From contig NC_035793.1 in NCBI RefSeq assembly GCF_001653235.2, positions 2,170,001 to 2,234,000 of the forward strand: a DNA stretch of 64,000 nt, given 5' to 3'. Below, in pieces: positions 12,963 to 24,836 of the stretch. The notes beneath the pieces were generated by a model. It was given only the letters and a program-made list of their open reading frames with translations. It did not search any database and was not told the DNA's origin. Made by a program: the position numbers and the translations under genes. This stretch comes from Pochonia chlamydosporia 170. Taxonomy: Eukaryota; Ascomycota; Sordariomycetes; Hypocreales; Clavicipitaceae. The stretch's first letter is position 1; the number at the start of each line of letters is the position of its first letter.

Positions 12963-14022
12963 GCGCTTGTATAGATCTTGTAAGGATATTGGAGATGTGT
13001 ATCATAGAGGAGATAATATCTAGCCAGCAAAACAATGTACTATATTGACAGTAATCTGGGAACCGAAACGTTGTTGCGGACGTCGAATCGAGCAAGAAAG
13101 CAACTATAAAGTATATACTAATCCCGCCCGCAAACGAAGCCACACAGTCATGAGTTTCTGGTTGATTGATTGATGTCAGTTGCTGTGCAGCCAACTTTCG
13201 GGGTCGGCACGGATTAACACGTAGCCGTTCTGGGCCACGTTCGGCCCACGTGCCGACAGGACAGACAACCCACAGGGCCTACAGATGCATGCACAGGCGG
13301 GCTGTAAACTTCGCCCTGCGCAGTTCCCCTCACCACGCAGTTGACCTCACGACGAACATTTCAGCACAGGCAAACCAAACCAACCCGGCCAACTAACTGA
13401 CCAGCCTGACCAGCTCCAGCCCGACCCGGTCTGGTTGTTCCACACGAGCACGGCGAGACGCCAAAAACACCAGTTACTGGTGGACGCGTCTTGCACTTGG
13501 ACGTGCCAACAGAGTGCGTGGACGCTACTGTGCCAGAGTGGTCGTTTGGGCAGCGTTGATCCAGATTTGGCTTGACCGCATCTGTGGGCACAGACGGTTT
13601 GCTCAGCGTTGCAGCAAGCAGGATAGGACCAGCCTTGACCTCCTCTTGACTTATACGGAGCTCACGGGCAGGGGTCCCATTTTGATCCATGGTCTGGAAC
13701 AGATGTCATGCTACAGCTGATGACTGTTTTGTTTTGGATGAGAATAGGCTCGATGGGCTGAGATAGATCGGCATTGCCTGCGTCAGAAACGAAGCTACAG
13801 AGCGCCTGACGGGGAAAATTATCTAGGAATAAGTCCGCATCAACATCGCAAATCCGTGACAGGGACAGGTGATTAAGGGAAACAAACAACCTGCCAAAAC
13901 ATACAACAGGGAAGAAACAAGGCACTGGACTGGACCAAAAAAGAAAAGACAAGAAAACGGCCGCTAACAAGCCACTGGCAACCTTTGGCTTGGCCCTGCA
14001 TGAGCAGTCGATCACACACAAA
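12963..14022. other. Intergenic upstream of SPT10
   Basis: These 1.06 kb hold the MRP4 3' flank and the SPT10 promoter. Around 13370-13440 the plus strand is dense in CCAG/CCAAC words without a strict unit. One ACGCGT hexamer lies at 13484-13489, 535 bp before the SPT10 start; it could be chance. I see no gene. Confidence 0.5.
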
Positions 14023-15783
14023 ATGCCCGCTGTCATGGACGATCCGACAAGCCCCACCATCTACCGGGTCTCCGGCCAGCCTCCATTCCCGGATCCGAGC
14101 AACCCCGGATTGCCTGACGATATTGTTCCTCGTCAAGTGACATTACGAGATCGCCAGACAGTTGCGACGATTGTGCCTTTTGTCTCGCGGCACCAGCTGC
14201 CCGCGTCGCTGTTGGTCTACCTGTGCGACCAGCTGAACCGCGAGATAGAAGGAGGCGATACGTACCCCATGATGGAACCATTTACAGTTGACGGCTTTGC
14301 AGACTACTGGTTCCAGACCTTTGGGGCGGTCATGCTGATGGGAAATATTGACAGTGCAGAGGATGTGATGAACAGCAAGGACTGGGCGAAAGAGTGTCTC
14401 GGAAGCTTCTTCATCAAACCCAATTATCCTGGTCGGAGCAGCCATATATGTAATGCCAGTTTCATTACAACAGACGCATCCCGTAATCGTGGTGTGGGAC
14501 GACTCATGGGTGAAGCATACATTGATTGGGCCCCGAGACTTGGTTACACATACAGCGTCTTTAATTTGGTGTACGAAACCAACGTCGCGTCATGTCGCAT
14601 CTGGGACGCACTTGGGTTCAAACGCATTGGCCGCATAAAAGCATGTGGCAACCTCCGAAGTCACCCAGATAGACTTATTGACGCCATAATATACGGCCGA
14701 GACCTAGCTCCGGGAGAAAGCGAAGAACTCGTCAGCGAGGAACGCTTCGACAAGATTCGATTCTACCTCAAGTACGGTAAATATCCGAATGGGGCGGACC
14801 GTGCTGAAAAGAGCAGGCTACGGAGCGCAGCAACACATTATAAGCTCCTTGAAGGCGACAAGCTGATGCTCAAGGACAAGGAGGTCATTTCTGATCCAGC
14901 ACGGCAGTATGAAATTGCTAGAAACGTTCATGCTATCCACCATGGCGGAATCAACAAGACGACCGCAACGATTGCGGAAAAGTTCCACTGGAGCCGCATC
15001 AAGGAGACTGTGAGCGACGTGATTCGCGCCTGTGTGGAGTGCAAAGAACTGGGCAAGACGCCAAATCCAGGCGGAAACCGCAAGAATGGAAGCGCCAGCA
15101 CACCAACCAGCTCAACTGTGTCCGCCGGTCTCAACGGAAACGAGACGCAACGTCAAGCACAGTCTCCGATCCAACAGCAAGACGACGATGTCAACTCTGG
15201 ACGTGTTCTGACCCTGCAGCAGAACCACGCCGGCCTCATGGAAGCATTATCCCAGCCTGACTCGTCCTCTAGTCCGAGCGCATACGCCAATCCCAGTGAT
15301 ATCTCCGTCCTAGCTACAACGCATCAAAACAACCAAATACTACACGACCCTCACAGTCACGCCCAACATCCCCACCACAACGAACACCATAACCCCCATC
15401 ACCACCAACATCACCATCATAACCCCATGCTTCAGGACCAGCCTGCTTCCCACGAAACATACCAGCCCATCGATCCCCAAATCATCAATCACCACGACCA
15501 CCAGCATCCTTCTTCGACACAAGACGACATACCGTTTGATCATTACCATCCCCACGCGGACTTCCAGGCACTCCTCAACGCGACGGAGGATGTTGTTCCA
15601 GGACAGGATTCTGATGCGGCTGCCGCGGAAGCTGCGGCGGCGGCGGCAGTGGACAGGGATCTAGAAATGCTGATTGAACATGACGAAGTGGATTGTAATG
15701 ACGGTGCGATGGAGGGCTTAGAGGAAGGGAGAAGAATTGGGCATAGGGACAGGCTTTACGACGTTGGGTTTGACGGGGGATAG
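14023..15783 (+). CDS. SPT10: Spt10-type histone-promoter regulator: GNAT domain plus H2C2 zinc motif
   Basis: This is a single exon of 586 residues. The frame is open further upstream, but ATG 14023 is the first ATG in it. A GNAT fold occupies roughly residues 30-200, including NRGVGRLMGEAYIDWAPRLG near residue 155 and the YETNVASCRIWDALGFKRIG segment. At about 303-344 there is an integrase-like zinc-binding motif, H-x3-H followed about 30 residues later by C-V-E-C. In budding yeast Spt10 this pairing of an acetyltransferase with a retroviral-integrase-type zinc finger binds histone gene promoters. The C-terminal third is low-complexity: Gln/Ser-rich, then a histidine run at about 435-465, an alanine run and an acidic end. 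It is convergent with CCT7, 329 bp away. Assignment to the Spt10 family rests on the domain pairing. Confidence 0.87.
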   Translation: MPAVMDDPTSPTIYRVSGQPPFPDPSNPGLPDDIVPRQVTLRDRQTVATIVPFVSRHQLPASLLVYLCDQLNREIEGGDTYPMMEPFTVDGFADYWFQTFGAVMLMGNIDSAEDVMNSKDWAKECLGSFFIKPNYPGRSSHICNASFITTDASRNRGVGRLMGEAYIDWAPRLGYTYSVFNLVYETNVASCRIWDALGFKRIGRIKACGNLRSHPDRLIDAIIYGRDLAPGESEELVSEERFDKIRFYLKYGKYPNGADRAEKSRLRSAATHYKLLEGDKLMLKDKEVISDPARQYEIARNVHAIHHGGINKTTATIAEKFHWSRIKETVSDVIRACVECKELGKTPNPGGNRKNGSASTPTSSTVSAGLNGNETQRQAQSPIQQQDDDVNSGRVLTLQQNHAGLMEALSQPDSSSSPSAYANPSDISVLATTHQNNQILHDPHSHAQHPHHNEHHNPHHHQHHHHNPMLQDQPASHETYQPIDPQIINHHDHQHPSSTQDDIPFDHYHPHADFQALLNATEDVVPGQDSDAAAAEAAAAAAVDRDLEMLIEHDEVDCNDGAMEGLEEGRRIGHRDRLYDVGFDGG

Positions 15784-16112
15784 AAACAGCATGATCCTGC
15801 ATAGTGATGTGGTGCATGTGATAAAGCGTAAAAAGTTGGCATATTTTGCATTCGTAGCGTGTGAGCGGCATTACACAGATATTAATGATATCTTTAGCAC
15901 GGAGTGGACATGGGTTAGATGAGGCACATTATATCAAATTAGGTGACGATGACAACAGGTCTAGTACAGAAGTTGTCTTCTAGGTATCATACAGACCCTC
16001 AACACCCCCAGATTCATTTCCTATATACCCATTTTATTTTTTTGCAACCAAGCATCTACCGTGACCAGTACTTTTCTTTTCCTACTTTATTTTTTTGCCC
16101 CTTTCACCATGC
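15784..16112. other. Convergent 3' flanks of SPT10 and CCT7
   Basis: Two stop codons face each other across this 329 bp AT-rich stretch, which includes T-rich tracts near 16020-16095. It is likely transcript ends only; no gene is seen. Confidence 0.5.
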
Positions 16113-18079
16113 TCATCGACGAGGCATGCCGCGGCCACGACCACGAACTGCTCGCTGAGCCGCACCGGGGGGTAACTGGCCAGGAGCTTGTGGCTTGGCA
16201 CTCTCCTCATTTCGAATGGTCTCATCTACACCCAAGATCAAGCAACTGGCTTCGGTGGCAGCCTGCAGAGCATTGATCTTGATAAGGGCAGGTTCCCATA
16301 CAAACCGCTCCATCATATCAGCTACACCCTCGTTCTTGAAGTCCACACCAGCCCAGATGCTGCCCTTGCGGTGGTCGACGCGCAACTTGTTGAGGATATC
16401 GGTTGCGTCAAAGCCGGCATTGTCGCAGAGCTGTCGGGGGATGATCTCGAGGGCCTTGGCGAAGGACTTGATAATGGCCTGTTGCTTGTTGGACACGTCT
16501 TTGTCAGCGAATCGGTGTAGGTATGCTGAGATCTCCATCTCAACGGCACCACCACCACCAACAATCATGTGGTTCTTGATGGCTCGCTTGACAATCATGA
16601 TGGCGTCGTGGAGAGATCGCTCAACCTCGGCGATGAATTGCTCGGCACCACCACGCAACACTAGTGTGCAGGTCTTGGCCTCGGGGCACTCCTCAAAGAA
16701 GTTGAACCGTTCGCCACCAATTTGACGCTCCTCGAAGCTTCCGCACGTGCCCAGGTGCTCAGGCAGGATATCAGAGCAGGTCGACTGGGTAACAGCTCCA
16801 GTAGCCTGGACAACACGTTCCATGTCCTCCCCAGTAACACGGCCAGCGCAAAAGATGTCTCTGTCGGCGAAGAATTGGGTGGCCAAGTCACCAATAGGCA
16901 GCTTGCTCAGAACAACCTTGGCACCAGTCTTGTAGATGGCCTCCAGCTTCTTGTAGATAATCTGCCACTCAGCGTCGACAATGGCCTGGTACTCGGACAC
17001 CTGTTCCACGCGGACTTCGGCGTTGTCCTTTTCAGCCTTGAGCTCCAGCTCAACGTTGAGACACACAATCTTGGGCTTCTTGAAGGATTTGGGTTGTTGT
17101 TCGAAACCGGCATATGAGAACGTCTTCTTGAAAGCGACACCGTTGACGAATCGTGATTCGGTTAGCGAGCCGCCGGGGATTTTCTTGATTCCAATGAGCT
17201 TCTCGTTGAGATCGTCTTGGTCGAGGGATAGAACGGCATCGACAACCACTAATTGCGATGCCAGTGTCAGCGTACGGCTCGTTGGTCAAGGGAGGGGGGG
17301 GAGGGGGGCAGAAGCGTAGATCTGGACGGTCTGTTCACAACTTACTCTCTGTGAAGAACTCAGTGTTTCGCTTGATCAACTTGCTAGTCATGGCGGTGGC
17401 AGCCAACTTCTTGAGGGTTTCGCGGCGATTACCCTCGTTGGTGCTTACGGCGATTTCCTTGATCTTGTTGACAGCCATCTTTGACGCTCTCCTCAAACCT
17501 TTGATGATGATCTGAGCGCTGACACCCTGCTCGACGTGGTCCTTGACTTCCTTTAGGATCTCTCCGGCCAGGACAACCACAGACGTCGTACCATCACCAA
17601 CTTCTGCATCTTGTGATCGTGCGATGTCGACGAGGATTCGGGCGGCGGGGTGAACAATGTCGAGAAGCTTTGTATGATAGTTAGCAAACAACCTTCCTAC
17701 TAATTATCGAGCCGGCTCGGGTATCGTCCACAAAGTGTGCGCCAGAACATTTTCGGGAATTCGAACCTTCATGACAGTGGCACCGTCGTTGGTAATGGTT
17801 TGCTTGCCATTCTCATCGACCATTAGCAGGTCCCCGCCATACGGACCCAGGGTCGATTTGATAGTGGCCTGGACAGCAAGACAGGCATTGATGTTGGAGA
17901 CAATTTGACCCTTGCCTTGGGAAGTATCGGTTCCTATGCAGAGTAGAGTGCGGTCAGCCAAACTGGACTCTCACAACGGTTTCGCAGCCGGACGGAAGAG
18001 CATCGAAGAAGGGGCAGTGGGGCAAGCTCTCACCTTCTTTGAGGACGATAATGGTCGGCGTCTGGCCACCGAACGACAT
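16113..18079 (-). CDS. CCT7: Chaperonin TRiC/CCT subunit eta
   Basis: Exons 18034-18079, 17767-17933, 17346-17667 and 16113-17248 (introns 100, 99 and 97 bp) give 556 residues, the usual size. Group II chaperonin motifs are present in order: [36 protein letters not shown] near residue 95, [11 protein letters not shown] and the [11 protein letters not shown] region. The eta-type apical segment [31 protein letters not shown] and the Gly-Arg-rich C-terminus, ending GRGRGMPRR, identify the subunit as CCT7. It works in the cytosolic hetero-oligomeric ring that folds actin, tubulin and other clients using ATP. The first coding exon is only 46 nt. The assignment is firm. Confidence 0.95.
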
Positions 18080-18754
18080 TATGGCGGTGGTTGTGCGAGA
18101 ACTAGTCGCCTTGGAGCTCGACGGGTGAATAGCTGAGCGGCTTCGAGGTGGTCGAGTCCAGCGAGATGCGACGACGGCGTGCAGTTGTCAAAGTCGTGAA
18201 TGTGGGATGTGGGATGTGGTCTGGTGTACGGAGTATTGTATGGGGGTTCCAGTGGCCGTGCTGTTGGGACTTGAACCCGGAGCTCCAGCCAAAAAATTGT
18301 TGCCGCCTTGTCCAACGCAAGTCGGTCAGTTTGCACTGGTGGAAAGCGCACGGGCCAATCCAGGCACGCAAATGCTCCATATGGAGGGGCAGAATGGCGG
18401 TCGAAGGCAGCAGAACTGCAATTGAAGATGATTCCAGCATCATTCAATCTTCTCCACATTTCTCAATGTTTAGGGTAGCCGACGATTTGCTTCCGGGACG
18501 AAATCATTGTCCTTTGAGGACCGATACATGCAAATGTTTCCATGGACTATATGCTATATTTTATGGAACTGGAGGATTAGATTATAAAAAATGAGTATGC
18601 CTGTATTTATATCACGAACCCTCTCATTATAGCTATTACCTTGCTTGTTTCGCACAGTCATTCCCATAGCAAGCATATGTCATAAAGCTCAGACTCCTTG
18701 CCCCATACCTACAATACTTCAAAGAACCATATATCACCACTCACAAACACAGCA
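18080..18754. other. Intergenic: CCT7 promoter and 3' flank of ankyrin gene
   Basis: Both neighbours are on the minus strand. The stretch contains one copy of GTACGGAGTA at 18226-18235, part of a dispersed motif described in the findings. A T-loop-like sequence near 18268-18280 was examined as a possible tRNA and rejected. I see no gene. Confidence 0.5.
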
Positions 18755-19330
18755 CTACAATGACGGACCTTGCCCAGACTCCCTCGCCTTTCCTCGTCCA
18801 GTTGCGGCCTCAAATTTGGCCATCCACGCCTCCTCTTGCTTAAACATAGCTACACACTGCATAGCATTTGGATTTCCATGTTCAGGATCCGCACCACCCT
18901 CTAATAAAACCTTGAACAAAAATAGATAAGTAGTTCGTTGTAGCAGCTCTGGGGCAGTTGTGCCAACTCACCTCGATGACCGCATCCTCCTTCTTAAACA
19001 CAGCCCCAGCCAACGGGCTCTGATTCTTGTCGTTAAGACGGTTAGGATCAGCACCGTGTTGAATAAGTAGCTTGACTAAATCCGCATGGCCATAATAGGC
19101 GGCGAGCATGAGCTGGTTTGGCGTTTTATCCATCAGCATTGACTTTCATTTAAATGAACCTGGTGGGCGTGACAAACCAACGTATCGCCCTTTTCATTTG
19201 TCATGTTGGCCGGCAAACCAGCAGGAAGAGCTTGTTGAAATGTAGCCAGGTCTCCGGCTCTTGCTGCATTATACATGCGCGCGGCCAAGGCGAGGGCCTC
19301 TGGTGGAAGTGAGTTGTCTGCACCGTCCAT
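18755..19330 (-). CDS. Small ankyrin-repeat protein
   Basis: Exons 19178-19330, 18972-19112 and 18755-18910 (introns 65 and 61 bp) give 149 residues. Ankyrin repeats fill most of it: ARMYNAARAGDLATFQQAL, then LMLAAYYGHADLVKLLIQHGADPNRLNDKNQSPLAGAVFKK, then a shorter VLLEGGADPEHGNPNAM. A helical tail with KQEEAWMAKFEA follows. Small ankyrin proteins of this layout are common in fungi, the yeast Yar1 type being one example; they generally act as binding scaffolds or chaperones. Nothing in the sequence shows the partner. Exon 1 starts at the first ATG, and the three-exon model keeps frame across all joints. Confidence 0.85.
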
Positions 19331-21395
19331 GATGCCGGTGGTTCCGCGGGTTGGCTATGTATGGGTTGGTGGTTTAATCCAGAATCACTGGAGAGGACAA
19401 TGCAGTGTGGTTACTATATAGTCAACTGTAAGCTTGTCAATATTTGAGAATACTTTCCTTTGGACAATCCTTACCGTGGTGGCTACAGTATCGTGAACCG
19501 GATGAGAGTAATTCGAAGTGATGTAGATTGAAGGTTTGGAGTGGGTCCAGCCGAATCGACTCAAGATGCTGAATGAAGCAACCCATCAACAGGCTCATGT
19601 TTTGAGGAATCAAATGCTCATAATTTCAATAGTCTAGTATTTTGGTTTCACATAAATTCTATAAACTATTTATAAAAACCTTAGTCATGCTATCAATATG
19701 ATTTGCATAAGACAGCATAAATACCAAGTCCGTTACGCGAGAATTGTGTTCCATTCCCAGCTCGCCTCTCACTCAGTCACTACGCTGAGCTTCAACCTTA
19801 AGTCATCACATGGCACGTCACATTCATCCTTTCATCACCAAAATCTTGGTCAAGTTGGCTGTATCGTGACAAAAGTCATTTTGCATGTATTTCTGCTGAC
19901 TCAGTCATCTTAAAAGGGAAACCTCAATCCTCAATCGTCCACTATGCCGGTGCCGCCCGTCGCCACCGGATGCGGATTGGAGTCCAGAGAAGAGGCGGCT
20001 CAGGTTGCGGCGTCACGCTTCCGTGGTTCATTGTATTGCTTGGAAACAAAGCTCTCGTAATGGAGGGTTTGACCCAGATGCTGTCTTAAACAGAAAGACT
20101 CGGTTTCCTGGCCGTGTGATGGATCAAATGAGAGCAAAACTGATCGAGGTCGCAATCCACCCGACATCAGGAGATGATGGCAATTGGTTTGGGATCAACG
20201 AGTTGCAATGGTTGTTTTGCTGCATGGACGCATGCAGACCTCGTCTGACATCCGTTGCTAGCTCAGGAAACGGATAGATGCGCCACCAGTAGTTTTTGAC
20301 TTTCTCATCGGTGGCGCCCATCAAGCGCCATCCAGACGTAAAGCTCATCAGATGTTTATGCACAAGCTGCCAGCTTTGTTGCAGTTCGCTGGCACGTTTT
20401 AATTGAACAGGCGAGAGAAGGCGTTAAGATGGCGGTTTAGACATGGATCCCCTGAAGCATTGTTTATTGTATCAATGTCATCTCTTGAACTACGGAGTAG
20501 AGATTCTATTATGAGCTGTGCAGCGTCAAGGTGATGGCCTTGTTGAGCCTGGTGAAAACGGCACCGGGATCATGGGTGGAGTACGTGGGGTTCCTAGCTC
20601 TTCCCACCCACTGCAATGTATCATGGCCAAATATGTAAGGAATTGAGTCAATTGACATATTGATCTCATGTTTAACGACAAGGACTTTCCATGATTGAGA
20701 AGCAATTGGTCCTGTCCCGTCAGGTGTTGTACTCTTTCTTTAAAGTACAATGCAAGTTATGGGAAGCTTTGATAATGTTGCAATGCATTTCAGTGTCTTT
20801 TTACCCCGCAGAAATTTTGCACAAGTTCAAGCAACGAACATTGAATGCCAGCTCCTTCACACCTTGACGCACATAGCTGGCGCCACCGACAACCAGAACT
20901 GACCATCGACTTTCCCCCTCCGACATCATCATCACCACCATCATCCGAGCATTCCGCATCTGCCCATCTAACGACCGCCAACAGCTTGCCACCGTTGCAC
21001 CCACACTTTCACAGCCTAGTCTTCTCATTAGCTAGCTGGAGCTATCTGTAGCTGTGCCACCGTGGGACAACCTTCACACCATCCAAACCCAAAATCCTTG
21101 CCTCTTATCTGTTTGCGGATCGCCGATGTTAAACGGCCCGGCAACAGCAGCTTGCATCTGTACAATTGGTAATGTAGTCGTCATGCCTCACCATCAAAAA
21201 GGTGGCACCGGGCTGTCAGGACCCGAAGAGTTAATTCTTCGACACCTACAATTTTCTCTTCTGAGCCTTCCTGAACCAACAGAGACTTGAATGCTGCTTT
21301 GATTCTCTCCCGCTCCAGCAAAATTCGATATCGTCCAAGCTTCGAAATAGCTTCCGTGAGCTTCAATTGCTGCTACAGCGTCTGAGCCATTCGCA
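19331..21395. other. Intergenic upstream of phosphoketolase
   Basis: These 2.07 kb lie between two divergent genes. An AT-rich patch occurs around 19640-19700, and a copy of TACGGAGTA lies at 20491-20499. The short frames at 19698-19913, 20005-20277 and 20801-21028 show no domain or homologous look. The last 300 bp are probably the phosphoketolase promoter and leader. Confidence 0.5.
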
Positions 21396-23972
21396 ATGGC
21401 TGACGAACATTCCATTCGGGCCTTTGGCCCAGCTCGATCTACCATCAAGGGCAACCCGCTCAATGCCTCCGATATTGCCCTGTACAATGACTACTTCAAG
21501 GCCAGCTGCTACTTGTCTCTGGGCATGATTTATCTGCGAGAAAACCCACTGCTCCGTGAGCCTCTCAAAAGAGAACACTTGAAGCAGCGTCTTCTGGGTC
21601 ATTTTGGGTCTGCTCCCGGTCAGATCTTCACTTATATGCACTTCAACCGTCTCATCAAGAAGTACGATTTGAACGCGTATTTCGTTTCTGGTCCTGGCCA
21701 TGGAGCTCCCGCTGTGTTGTCACAGTCTTATCTAGAGGGAGTCTATTCGGAAGTCTACCCTGAGAAATCCCGGGATATCGAGGGTCTCCAGAAGTTCTTC
21801 AAGTACTTCTCATTCCCAGGTGGCATTGGTTCGCATGCCACCCCCGAGACGCCTGGATCTATCCACGAAGGTGGTGAACTGGGCTATTCGATTTCCCACG
21901 CCTTTGGCTCAGTCTTTGACCATCCAGACCTGATTGCGCTGACTATGGTCGGTGATGGCGAAGCTGAAACTGGCCCGCTCGCCACTTCCTGGCACTCAAC
22001 CAAATTTCTGAACCCAATAACTGATGGCGCTGTCCTGCCAGTGTTGCATCTAAATGGCTACAAAATCAACAATCCCACTGTTCTTGCCCGTATCTCTCAC
22101 GACGAGCTCAAGAACTTGTTCATTGGCTATGGCTGGGAGCCCTTCTTTGTCGAGGGTGATGAATTGGACAGTATGCATCAAGCTATGGCCTCAACCCTCG
22201 AGCATTGTGTCGGCCTCATCAAGGATTACCAAAAGAAGGCGCGTGACAGCGGCAAAGCTTTCCGTCCCAGATGGCCAATGATTGTTTTGCGAACGCCTAA
22301 GGGGTGGACTGCGCCTCGAAAAGTCGACGATAACTATCTTGGAGGCTTCTGGAGAGCTCACCAAGTTCCCATCACCGATGTCAACACAAACGCCGATCAT
22401 CTCAAGGTTCTTGAATCTTGGATGCGTAGCTACGAGCCTGATAGGCTTTTCGACAAGGAAGGTGCACCAATTGCCGCTTTGCGAAAACTGTGTCCAGACG
22501 GACATCGTCGCATGAGCGCCAACTTGGTCGCAAATGGAGGTCTTATCAAGAAGCCACTCAAGATGCCCGATTTCAAAGACTACGCCATCAAAGTTGACCA
22601 TCCTGGCGCCACCATGGTTGGGAGCATGACAAACATGGCAGGCTTCCTGAGAGACGTCATGGCCCGGAACATGCATAACTTTAGGCTGTTTGGCCCCGAT
22701 GAAACCGAATCGAACAAGTTGTCACGAGTTTACGAGGCGGGCAAGAAAGTCTGGATGGGCGACTACTTCGAGGAGGATGCCAACGGCGGCAACCTTGCCA
22801 TGGCTGGACGAGTCATGGAAATGCTGTCTGAGCATACTTGCGAAGGGTGGCTTGAGGGCTACGTCTTGAGCGGCAGACATGGCTTGCTCAACAGTTACGA
22901 GCCTTTTATCCATGTCATTGACTCCATGGTCAATCAGGTATGAAATCGCCAAACCTTTACTCATACGGTTCTGTTACTAACGGACTACGCAGCACTGCAA
23001 GTGGATTGAAAAGTGTCTCGAGGTGGAGTGGCGAGCAAAGGTTGCTTCACTCAACATTCTCCTTACAGCTCTTGTTTGGAGGCAGGACCACAATGGCTTC
23101 ACCCACCAGGACCCTGGCTTCCTTGATGTGGTTGCCAACAAGAGCCCCGAGGTTGTTCGTATTTACTTGCCCCCAGACGGTAACTGTCTTTTGTCTGGTG
23201 AGTCTCAACCCTTGTGCCATTGACATATGGTCAATTTGCTAATGAATCACAAATAGTCATGGACCACTGCCTGAGGTCTAATAACTACGTCAACGTGATT
23301 GTTGCCGACAAGCAGGACCACCTGCAGTACCTCGACATGGAGGCAGCTATCCAGCACTGCACCAAGGGTATCGGTATCTGGCCCAAGTTCAGCACTGACA
23401 CTGGATGCGAACCCGACCTGATTATGGCATCCTGCGGCGATATCAGCACCCAAGAGTCACTCGCCGCCGTCGATCTTTTGCTCGGATTCTTCCACGATCT
23501 GAAGATTCGATTCGTCAATTGCGTCGACCTGTTCAAGCTCATCCACCCGTCTGACCATCCCCATGGTCTCACCGACAAGGAATGGGTCAGCCTATTTACC
23601 GACAACACTCCCATCATCTTCAACTTCCACAGCTATCCCTGGATGGTGCATCGTCTCACGTACAAGCGACCCGGCAGCCAGAACTTACATGTCCGTGGAT
23701 ACCGCGAGAAGGGCAACATCGACACCCCGCTGGAACTGGCCATCCGCAACCAGACTGATCGATTCAGTCTCGCCATCGATGCTATCGACCGTATGACGTG
23801 TCTGGGCAACCGTGGTGCCTCTGCCCGACAGTCCCTCTTGGATCAGCAGATTGCTGCGCGAAATGAGGCATTCGAGATGGGCATGGATCCACCAGCATTG
23901 TCCAAGTGGACATGGCAGCGGGATGGATTGTGGAAGAAGGCTGCTGAAAAGATGACCATTAACGCGAAATAA
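21396..23972 (+). CDS. xfp: Xylulose-5-phosphate/fructose-6-phosphate phosphoketolase
   Basis: Exons 21396-22937, 22993-23197 and 23257-23972 (introns 55 and 59 bp) give 820 residues, the family length. Phosphoketolases are thiamine-diphosphate enzymes that split xylulose 5-phosphate (and often fructose 6-phosphate) with phosphate into acetyl phosphate plus glyceraldehyde 3-phosphate or erythrose 4-phosphate. Visible signatures are GPGHGAP at 99-105, HEGGELGYS at 157-165 and the diphosphate-binding GDGEAETGP at 186-194. [17 protein letters not shown] and the C-terminal [14 protein letters not shown] are also seen. No targeting signal is evident, so it is likely cytosolic. Acetyl phosphate would need acetate kinase to feed acetate metabolism; no such gene lies in this window. 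Fungal copies are widely regarded as of bacterial origin. The two introns show that this one is a settled eukaryotic gene. Confidence 0.95.
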
Positions 23973-24215
23973 ACTGTCAAGTGATGGCGTCTTGTTTTTG
24001 GGAAGGAGTTTTTGAGTTTAGTATGTTTTGAGAATGGAGCCTGAATGCATTTTGGCAGTTTGTAATATTTCAGCTTCTACCGTCTTTCTCTACCTTAATA
24101 TAAACAGCGGCCACTTAATTTCCGGTATCGTCCATCATCGTGTTAAATTTGAAAATTCATGAGTGGTGACATGCTCTATCATACAGACTACGCCTATAAC
24201 CGCCATCAAAGTCAA

Positions 24216-24836
24216 TCACTTCGCCTCCCTCTTCATATGATATGTCACCAAATCACCATCAAACTCATGTCTCTCATCAACACGAAACTCAAACTCCTCG
24301 TACAATCTCCTCGTTTCGGGTGTCGCATTCCCAAACGCCGCCCATCCCTCCCCATTCGCCTTCTCGACCCCCCATCGCATAAGCTCCTCGTCAACTCCAC
24401 GCTTCTCAAACTCCTCCGGCACAATAAGCATGGACAAGAACCACACTGGCTGACCACCCACGGCTTTCTCCATAGCATCAAAATTCGTCTGGAAGAACCG
24501 TGCCGCGAGCTTGGCATCCCCACCCGCCGGGAACATGGACTCCGTGAAGATCATGGGCTTGGCGTCCGGACCGGGTGCCGGGCGACGGACCCAGCGTGCC
24601 CACCCGGCGATGGGAGTGGCGGAGCTGGCTTCTTCGGCGATTATGACGTGGGACGTTGTGTCGGCCATGTTTTTGTCGATCCAGTTGGTATATTGGTGCT
24701 GGGAGGTTGGGTCTGAGGATGGGAAGCAGCGGTTGTGGAAGTTGCTGTTGCGGAGGGCGCTGTGGAGGGTTTTGAGCATGGCTGGTTTGTCGGTTGATAG
24801 GGCTGGGCGAATGCGGAGGAGTGTTGATGTTGACAT
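24216..24836 (-). CDS. GNAT-family N-acetyltransferase
   Basis: This is a single exon of 206 residues in the layout of small fungal GNAT proteins. LRIRPALSTDKPAMLKTLHSA opens the fold, IAGWARWV forms the central strand and WFLSMLIVPEEFEKRGVDEELMRWGVEKA covers the acetyl-CoA-binding loop. RLYEEFEFRVDE closes the fold. The usual R/Q-x-x-G-x-G/A loop reads K-R-G-V-D here, so the second glycine is replaced by aspartate; this may weaken cofactor binding. The substrate is unknown. It converges with the phosphoketolase gene, 243 bp away, which need not mean shared function. The codon-rich, uninterrupted frame and family pattern make it a real gene. Confidence 0.8.
   Translation of the reverse strand: MSTSTLLRIRPALSTDKPAMLKTLHSALRNSNFHNRCFPSSDPTSQHQYTNWIDKNMADTTSHVIIAEEASSATPIAGWARWVRRPAPGPDAKPMIFTESMFPAGGDAKLAARFFQTNFDAMEKAVGGQPVWFLSMLIVPEEFEKRGVDEELMRWGVEKANGEGWAAFGNATPETRRLYEEFEFRVDERHEFDGDLVTYHMKREAK

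Noticed and set aside
13990..14022. Extension of the SPT10 frame upstream of 14023
   Set aside because: The extension has no ATG; it opens with TTG.
18255..18345. Possible minus-strand tRNA around a GGTTCAAGTCCC T-loop-like sequence
   Set aside because: The T-stem pairs only three of five bases, and no acceptor stem or cloverleaf of normal size could be drawn.
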